This document shows, piece after piece, positions 13,907 to 18,547 of a DNA stretch of 18,547 bases. The notes under the pieces were generated by a model. It did not search any database and was not told the DNA's origin. It saw only the letters and a program-made list of their open reading frames with translations. Every line of letters begins with the position of its first letter. Within the stretch, counting starts at the first letter, position 1. The stretch comes from DATAWZ01 sp036266975 (GTDB taxonomy: Bacteria > Actinomycetota > Thermoleophilia > Solirubrobacterales > Solirubrobacteraceae), in NCBI GenBank assembly GCA_036266975.1, contig DATAWZ010000150.1:1-18547 (forward strand), given 5' to 3'. A program made the position numbers and the translations under genes.

Positions 13907-14404
13907 CTACCCGAGCTCGCGCAGCGGCGCCCAGCGCGGATCCGGCGCGCGGTCGTGGTGATGATCCGGTCCGGCGCGGTTGAGGTTGACCGCGCACACC
14001 GGGCAGAGCCCGGCGCAGTCCTCCCGGCAGTGGGGCTGATCGGGCAGCGCGAGCACGACCGCGTCGTGCGCCCAGCCGCTCAGATCGAGGATCGAGCGCT
14101 CCACGTAGGGGCTGTCGAGCTCCTCCCCGCTGCCGGGCTGGTCGACCTCCCGGGCGTCGACCTGGACCGCGACCTGCGCCGGCTCCAGGCAGCGCACGCA
14201 GGGCCCCTCGAGCGCCGCGTCCAGGCGCAACCGCAGCGCGAACCCCTGGCCGGTGAGGCGCGAGACGTCGAGCGTGACCGCGGTTCGCGGCTCGGTGGGC
14301 ACGTAGTGCTCGCCGCCGAGGATGACCCCGCCCAAGCGCACGTCCAGTCGCAGCTTGCGCGCCTCGCCCGCACTGAGGTGCAGCGCGCCGAGGTCGACCG
14401 ACAC
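13907..14404 (-). CDS. DUF177 / YceD family protein
   Basis: A 165-residue YceD-family protein, encoded just upstream of rpmF as in most bacteria. The family is linked to 23S rRNA or large-subunit accumulation, though its exact action is not settled. Two cysteine pairs are clear: GPCVRCLEP (67-75) and HCREDCAGLCPVC (125-137), which look like a metal site. A His-rich patch HHH (148-150) follows, and the end is DPRWAPLREL, the usual family finish. GTG at 14404 gives the typical opening VSVDLGALHLSAGEA. GTG at 14446, 14 codons upstream, is possible but less family-like. It starts 62 bp after the histidine kinase stop and ends 33 bp before rpmF. Confidence 0.88.
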   Translation of the reverse strand: MSVDLGALHLSAGEARKLRLDVRLGGVILGGEHYVPTEPRTAVTLDVSRLTGQGFALRLRLDAALEGPCVRCLEPAQVAVQVDAREVDQPGSGEELDSPYVERSILDLSGWAHDAVVLALPDQPHCREDCAGLCPVCAVNLNRAGPDHHHDRAPDPRWAPLRELG

Positions 14405-14466
14405 CGCTCCCGGCCCTTCTCCCCCATCTTCACCAATCGGGGACACCTCTTCAGAGTAGAGCGCGC

Positions 14467-15639
14467 TCAGGCGGAGGCCAGCAGCGCCCCCGACAGCGGG
14501 ATCCGCACGCGGATCGTGGTGCCCGCGCCCGGCGATGAGACGATTCTCACCTCGCCGCCCGCGGCCAGCGCGCGCTCGTTGACCGACGCGAGGCCCAGGT
14601 GCCCGGGGCGCACCGCGAGGTCCTGCTCGCTGATGCCGCGGCCGTCGTCGATGACCTCCAGCAGGTTTTCCGGGCCCGCGCGCGCGAGCCGCAGCACGAT
14701 CCGCTGGGCGGCCGCGTGCGCGGCGGCGTTGCCGACCAGCTCGCGGGCGATCGCGAACAGCAGCGCCCCGTCCCCGTCGGCGGCGCCGTCGTCGATCTCG
14801 ACCGAGACCGGCACCCCCGAGCGCTGCGCGGTGGCCTGCGCGAGCTCCTGGAGCGCCCCGGCCAGCCCGGCGTATTCGAGCGTGTGCGGGTGCAGGTCGC
14901 GCACCGCGCCGCGCAGCTCGGCCACCGTGCCGCGCACGATCCCGCCCGCGTCGCGCAGCGCCTGCGCATCGCCTCGCTCGGCGCGCGCGAGGCTGCGCGA
15001 GGCGGCCAGCAGGCTCTGCACCGGCCCGTCGTGCAGCTCGTAGGCGAGCCGCGCTCGCGCCCGCTGCTCGGCGGCGAGCGTCTCGCCGAGCAGGCGCCCG
15101 CGCGCGGCGGCGAGCTCGCACACGCGCCCGTGGCTGCGGGAGATCAGCATCGAGAGCAGCACGGCGCCGGCGCCGGTGAAGCCCAGGTAGAGCGCCTGGT
15201 CGAGCACGCCGCCCACGCCGCCGACGCCGTCGACCCCGGGGTGCGGCGCGGCGATCGCGATGTAGGCCGCGGGAACCATGAGCGCCCAGGCCGCGGTGAC
15301 GCGCGGGTTGCTGAGCATCGCCACGCCGAGCGGGACCAGGAAGAACGCCGTGCGCAGCTGGGAGACCGAGCCGCCCGACTCGTAGGTCAGCGCGCACAGC
15401 AGCGCGATGTCCAGCAGCGAGGCGGGGCCGAGGTCGGGATGGGCCCGGTCGCTGCGGGCCAGCCAGGCCAGCACCACGCTCCACAGCGCCCCCATCCCCA
15501 GCGTCAGCGCGAACGCCGGCTCGTCGATCACCGGGGCATGGCGGACCGGGATCACCAGTACGGACAGCACCACGACCGGCAGCAGGCCGAGGCGCAGCGC
15601 GGCGATGCAGCGCGCCTGGGCGCGGGCGTCCTCGCCCAT
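14467..15639 (-). CDS. Membrane sensor histidine kinase, NarL/DesK-like (HisKA_3)
   Basis: A 390-residue sensor kinase. About five or six hydrophobic segments lie between residues 13 and 165, with no large extracytoplasmic domain, so it probably senses a membrane or intramembrane signal. The H-box ARLAYELHDGPVQSLLA puts the phosphorylated His at 203. The ATPase domain has the N-box IARELVGNAAAHAA (297-310), G1 DDGRGI (331-336) and GHLGLASVNERA (346-357). A Gly/Val run (GVGGVGG) lies at 138-144. ATG at 15639 is one base after the response regulator stop, so the pair is co-translated. The signal is unknown. It lies directly upstream of the yceD-rpmF-plsX run on the same strand and may share transcripts with it. 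Confidence 0.92.
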   Translation of the reverse strand: MGEDARAQARCIAALRLGLLPVVVLSVLVIPVRHAPVIDEPAFALTLGMGALWSVVLAWLARSDRAHPDLGPASLLDIALLCALTYESGGSVSQLRTAFFLVPLGVAMLSNPRVTAAWALMVPAAYIAIAAPHPGVDGVGGVGGVLDQALYLGFTGAGAVLLSMLISRSHGRVCELAAARGRLLGETLAAEQRARARLAYELHDGPVQSLLAASRSLARAERGDAQALRDAGGIVRGTVAELRGAVRDLHPHTLEYAGLAGALQELAQATAQRSGVPVSVEIDDGAADGDGALLFAIARELVGNAAAHAAAQRIVLRLARAGPENLLEVIDDGRGISEQDLAVRPGHLGLASVNERALAAGGEVRIVSSPGAGTTIRVRIPLSGALLASA

Positions 15640-15640
15640 C

Positions 15641-16318
15641 TCAGGCGATCAGGCCCTGGCGCAGGGCCGCGGCGACGGCCGCCGAGCGGTCGCTGACGCC
15701 GAGCTTCTCGAAGGTCCGGGCCAGGTAGGACTTGACCGTCGCCGCGCTCAGGAAGAGCTCCTCGCCGATCGCGGCGTTCGAGCGCCCGGCGGCGGCGAGC
15801 TCGAGGACCTGGCGCTCGCGCTCGGAGAGCTCGGGCCGCGGCGTCGGGCGCCCGCCCAGTCGCGCGAAGACCACCTGGTGCAGGGTGTCGCCCACGACGA
15901 CCTCGCCGGCGGCGGCGCGCACCAGCGCGTCGCAGATCTCCTCATCGCCGGCCTCCTTGGAGAGAAAGCCGGCCGCGCCGGCGTCCAGCGCGCGCAGCAC
16001 GAGCGCGGCCTCCTCGGCCGCCGAGAGCAGCACGACCTGGGTCGGACCGCCCGCCGCCCGCACGGCGGCGGCGATCGCCACGCCATCCAGCCCGGGCATC
16101 CGCACGTCGAGCAGCGCGACATCGGGCCGCTCGGCCTCGATCAGCGAGAGCGCGCCCGGGCCGTCGCAGGCCTCGCCGACGAGGTGGAGCATCGGCGATT
16201 CCTGGACCGCCCGGGCGACGCCCGCACGGAAGATCGGATGATCGTCGGCGACCACAACCCGAAGCACATTGGCTCTATCGGCCGTGGAGCGCGGGGGGTT
16301 GAAGGTGCGCCTCATCAT
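15641..16318 (-). CDS. NarL/FixJ-type response regulator with LuxR HTH
   Basis: The partner of the adjacent kinase, a 225-residue transcription factor. The receiver domain has the acidic pair DD (25-26), phospho-acceptor Asp71 in LLDVRMPGLDG, Ser99 in VVLLSAAEE and Lys121 in FLSKEAGD. The LuxR-type HTH at about 162-220 reads LSERERQVLELAAAGRSN...ATVKSYLARTFEKLGV. ATG at 16318 is chosen because GGGAGGG lies five bases upstream. It gives a 17-residue N-terminal extension; GTG at 16267 would give the more usual 208-residue form. The gene diverges from the plus-strand gene at 16485 across 166 bp, in which I saw no convincing promoter hexamers. Confidence 0.93.
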   Translation of the reverse strand: MMRRTFNPPRSTADRANVLRVVVADDHPIFRAGVARAVQESPMLHLVGEACDGPGALSLIEAERPDVALLDVRMPGLDGVAIAAAVRAAGGPTQVVLLSAAEEAALVLRALDAGAAGFLSKEAGDEEICDALVRAAAGEVVVGDTLHQVVFARLGGRPTPRPELSERERQVLELAAAGRSNAAIGEELFLSAATVKSYLARTFEKLGVSDRSAAVAAALRQGLIA

Positions 16319-16323
16319 CCATG

Positions 16324-16330
16324 CCCTCCC
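16324..16330 (-). promoter_or_regulatory. Ribosome binding site of the response regulator
   Basis: The minus strand reads GGGAGGG, five bases before ATG at 16318. It is one of the best Shine-Dalgarno matches in the window and favours the longer N-terminus over GTG at 16267, which is preceded by no comparable site. Confidence 0.6.
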
Positions 16331-16484
16331 AGCGCCGCGAAAGAGTCGGTGGAACGGCGTCGGGGGTGCACTAGGAGCATCGGGTCCCGGCGCCGCCGGC
16401 CACAGCCGCCAACCGGCCACACCTGGGATGGCCGATCGGCGGACATGCCCCGGTTCCGTCCGGCCCGCGCGCGATCATCGACGC

Positions 16485-17774
16485 ATGGAGGCTGCCCTGA
16501 CCTTGCCCTTCAGCAGCGTGCGCGTGATCGGCGGCGAGCTGCGCATCGACGGCCTGGTCGTCCGCGACGAGACCTCGGTGCGCCTCGCGGGCGAGCGCCT
16601 GCGCGCGGGCGAGGACCCCGGCGTGCTCGTGCAGGACGCGCTCGCGATCGGCATGCGCGTGCTCGACCGCGAGCAGGTCGGCGCCAACGCCGAGTTCGTC
16701 AAGACCGAGTTCGAGCGTGCCGCGCGCGACCTGGACGGTGCGTTCATCGAGCGCGCGCGGCTGGTCGCCGAGCGCCTGGACGCCAAGGTCGACGAGCTCT
16801 TCGGGCCCGAGAACGGCCATCTGCAGCAGGCGCTCTCGCGCCACTTCTCCGACGACAGCGCGGTCGCCGTGCAGCACCGCGTGCGCGCCGTCCTGGACGA
16901 GGCGATGGCCCGCTCGCGCGAGGATCTGCTGCGCCAGTTCTCCTCGGCCGAGGCCAACAACCCGCTCGCGGACTTCAAGCGCATGTCGCAGGCGATGTTC
17001 CGCCAGGCCGCCGACCGCCAGGAGAGCCAGCTGAAGGCGATGACCGACCGCCTCTCGGCGCTGCAGCTCGAGGTCGAGCGGCTGCGGGCCGAGCGCGAGA
17101 AGCTCCAGGAGGTCGCGGCCGTCGCCGACAAGGGGACGGCCAAGGGACGCACCTACGAGGAGGCGGTCTTCGACGCGCTGGACGCGATCGCCGTCGCGCA
17201 GGGCGACGAGGCCGAATCGGTCGGCGACCTGCGCGGCGTCGGCGGGCGCAAGGGCGACGTGCTGGTCTCGATCGACGCCTGCGCGGGCCCCGCGCGCGGG
17301 CGGATCATCTTCGAGGCCAAGAACAAGCGCCTCTCGCGCAACGAGGCGATCGCCGAGTTGCAGGAGGCGCTGGCCACGCGCGGCGCGGACTACGCCGTGC
17401 TCGTGGTGCCCAGCGACGAGAAGCTGCCGGCGCGCACGCTGCCGCTGCGCGAGTCCGGCGGCGACAAGCTGTTCGTGTCCTACGACCCGGCCGAGGGGTC
17501 TCGGCTCGCCCTGGAGGTGGCCTACAGCCTGGCGCGCGCCCGCGTGCTCATGGCTCGCGGCCCAGCCGAGACGGTCGACGCCGACGCCCTGCGGGCCGAG
17601 CTGGAGCGCACCCGCGACGCGATGGAGGACGTCCGCCGGATCAAGAGCCAGCTGACCGGGGCCGTCGGCGGGATCGAGCAGGCGCGGCAGATCCTGGACT
17701 CGATGGCCACCGGCGTGCGCGCCCACCTCGAGCAGATCGCCCAGCTGCTCGCCGCCGGCGGCGCCGACGACTGA
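16485..17774 (+). CDS. Coiled-coil protein with PD-(D/E)XK nuclease-like domain (DUF2130/RmuC-like)
   Basis: A 429-residue protein of no named family that I can assign with certainty. The N-terminal 215 residues look helical and end in a Leu/Glu/Arg coiled coil (about 178-212). The central domain has the order expected of PD-(D/E)XK nucleases: KGRTYEEAV (220-228, helix with Glu225/226), KGDVLV (256-261, Asp258) and IIFEAKN (274-280, Glu277 and Lys279). It continues ADYAVLVV (301-308). This layout resembles DUF2130 and, more distantly, RmuC. The tail from 360 is again helical. ATG at 16485 is chosen because MEAALTLPFSSVRV follows; the upstream open frame reads through a GC-rich intergenic region. 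There is no Shine-Dalgarno sequence. It could be a DNA nuclease or an inactive DNA-binding relative. Confidence 0.75.
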   Translation: MEAALTLPFSSVRVIGGELRIDGLVVRDETSVRLAGERLRAGEDPGVLVQDALAIGMRVLDREQVGANAEFVKTEFERAARDLDGAFIERARLVAERLDAKVDELFGPENGHLQQALSRHFSDDSAVAVQHRVRAVLDEAMARSREDLLRQFSSAEANNPLADFKRMSQAMFRQAADRQESQLKAMTDRLSALQLEVERLRAEREKLQEVAAVADKGTAKGRTYEEAVFDALDAIAVAQGDEAESVGDLRGVGGRKGDVLVSIDACAGPARGRIIFEAKNKRLSRNEAIAELQEALATRGADYAVLVVPSDEKLPARTLPLRESGGDKLFVSYDPAEGSRLALEVAYSLARARVLMARGPAETVDADALRAELERTRDAMEDVRRIKSQLTGAVGGIEQARQILDSMATGVRAHLEQIAQLLAAGGADD

Positions 17775-17817
17775 TCGCCGGTCTGATCGTGCCCGACCGC
17801 GGGTAAGTGCAACCGCG

Positions 17818-18420
17818 ATGGTGTCGCTGCGGAAGAGCATCCGGTTCGCGCGCGACCCGGAGGCCCGCTGGCGTGAGCACGGCTGGGGCCCGCCGGGCCG
17901 CCACGCGGTGGAGCGTCCGAACGGGGTGCTCGTGTTCTCCTACCGCATGCCGCTCGACTGGAGCAGCGCGGACCTGGCGCTCGCGCCGCCGGAGGCGACC
18001 GCCGACCCGCGCTCGGTCGGGCACGGGATGGCCGTGCTCTGCCCCGAGCTCGGCGAGCCGGCGACGATCGCCGCGGTCGGCACCACGCTCGAGGTCCCGG
18101 CCACCGAGCAGCACGGCACGATCGCGCTGTGGACCGTGCTCTACGCGGCGCTCGCCGACGGGCCCGATCCGCGCGCCGAGCACCCGCCGGGCTGGGAGCC
18201 CGCGACCCTCGGCCATCCCAGGCTCGAGGGGGCAACGAGAACCCGCGAATGGGAGACCGAGCTCTACGAGGGCAAGCCGGTGGCGCCGGTGCGCGCGCAC
18301 GACTACCGCCTGTGGACCAAGCACGGCGTGCTCGAGCTGAGCGTGCGCACCCCGTTCTTCGAGCTGGTCGGAGCCGTCCTGCCCAAGATCGCCGCCTCCT
18401 GCTCTCTCAGCGCGCGGTAA
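17818..18420 (+). CDS. Hypothetical protein of unknown family
   Basis: A 200-residue protein that I do not recognise. It has no signal peptide and is rich in Trp and Pro. Segments include NGVLVFSYRMPLDWS (35-49), a hydrophobic stretch TIALWTVLYAAL (101-112), WETELYEGKPVAPVRAHDY (about 145-163) and a C-terminal amphipathic helix FFELVGAVLPKIAASCS (180-196). Codon use is as GC-rich as its neighbours and the frame is long and uninterrupted, so a real gene is likely. ATG at 17818 lies 43 bp after the nuclease-like gene on the same strand, probably in one transcript. No clear ribosome binding site precedes it. A hairpin and the palindrome array begin seven bases after its stop. Confidence 0.7.
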   Translation: MVSLRKSIRFARDPEARWREHGWGPPGRHAVERPNGVLVFSYRMPLDWSSADLALAPPEATADPRSVGHGMAVLCPELGEPATIAAVGTTLEVPATEQHGTIALWTVLYAALADGPDPRAEHPPGWEPATLGHPRLEGATRTREWETELYEGKPVAPVRAHDYRLWTKHGVLELSVRTPFFELVGAVLPKIAASCSLSAR

Positions 18421-18426
18421 GCGGTC

Positions 18427-18449
18427 CCCGCGGACCGGTGGTCCGCGGG
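18427..18449 (+). terminator. Hairpin just after the hypothetical gene
   Basis: A 10-bp perfect stem (18427-18436 with 18440-18449; arm CCCGCGGACC) closes a GGT loop, seven bases after the stop codon. It has no U-tract. The position suggests a terminator. Its centre (18438) is 23-24 bp before the first GCATGC palindrome, so it may instead be the first member of the following array, with a different centre. Confidence 0.6.
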
Positions 18450-18546
18450 AGGGGCGGCGCATGCGCCGCCCCTGGCGGCCGCGCATGCGCGGCCGCTTCG
18501 CCGGGCCGCATGCGGCCCGGCGCCGGTCGGTGCATGCACCGACCGG
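18450..18546. repeat. Array of four perfect GCATGC-centred palindromes with unrelated arms
   Basis: The perfect palindromes occupy 18450-18473, 18475-18496, 18499-18522 and 18523-18546, of 24, 22, 24 and 24 bp, separated by 1, 2 and 0 bases. Each is centred on GCATGC. The outer half-arms differ: AGGGGCGGC, GCGGCCGC, CGCCGGGCC and CCGGTCGGT. The centres are 24, 25 and 24 bp apart. As RNA or single-stranded DNA each folds into a 9-10 bp stem with a CATG loop. The window ends one base after the last palindrome, so the array may continue. Function is unknown. Confidence 0.95.
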
Positions 18547-18547
18547 A

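Noticed and set aside
12600..13997. Longer PlsX reading frame starting upstream at 13997
   Set aside because: It passes through the whole rpmF gene in another frame; PlsX homology starts at 13664.
16371..17840. A 489-codon minus-strand open frame opposite the nuclease-like gene
   Set aside because: The plus-strand frame has plausible domain structure and the expected codon pattern; the minus frame is a Leu/Gly/Arg-rich shadow.
18427..18547. Linear-chromosome telomere of Streptomyces type, which also contains several GC-rich palindromes
   Set aside because: The window is otherwise core housekeeping genes, no terminal-protein genes are seen, and the GCATGC cores do not match telomere loops that I know. 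The sequence end here may simply be the window edge, so it cannot be fully excluded.

Overview
This is a very GC-rich chromosomal segment (roughly 70% or more G+C by eye) with GTG and TTG starts, 4-bp start/stop overlaps and a conserved housekeeping gene order. The order is that of a Gram-positive bacterium. The protein sequences look like a deep-branching actinobacterium, with Thermoleophilia/Solirubrobacterales as the best guess; this placement is an impression from protein style, not a search result.

Layout. Nearly everything from 1 to 16318 reads on the minus strand. In transcription order (right to left) it runs: NarL-type response regulator, its histidine kinase, DUF177/YceD, rpmF, plsX, acpP, rnc, smc, a class I methyltransferase, ftsY, a pyridoxamine-phosphate-oxidase-like flavoprotein, nfeD, an O-methyltransferase, ffh, then rpsP, khpA, rimM and trmD (cut by the left window edge). 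Two plus-strand genes for secreted collagen-like proteins (1734-3204) sit between ffh and rpsP and split an otherwise classical cluster. At the right, two plus-strand genes (a coiled-coil protein with a PD-(D/E)XK-like domain, and an unrecognised protein) diverge from the two-component system.

How the genes work together. The cluster joins protein export (Ffh and FtsY, the SRP GTPase pair), ribosome and tRNA maturation (bS16, RimM, TrmD, bL32, KhpA, YceD), fatty acid/phospholipid synthesis (AcpP, PlsX) and chromosome segregation (SMC). No intergenic gap exceeds 300 bp, and no tRNA, rRNA, CRISPR array or insertion sequence was seen.

Unusual content. (1) The last 97 bases are four almost abutting perfect 22-24 bp palindromes. 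All are centred on GCATGC, all have different arms, and their centres are 24-25 bp apart. A fifth hairpin just before them is in the same register. (2) Seven copies of a 17-bp direct repeat lie between the flavoprotein gene and nfeD. (3) The only RNase III here has lost four of the six conserved acidic active-site residues but keeps an intact dsRNA-binding domain. (4) A perfect 10-bp inverted repeat lies between rpsP and the divergent collagen-like genes and shares a 9-mer with the 17-bp repeats. (5) bL32 carries a His-Asp tail encoded by a 6-bp tandem repeat.
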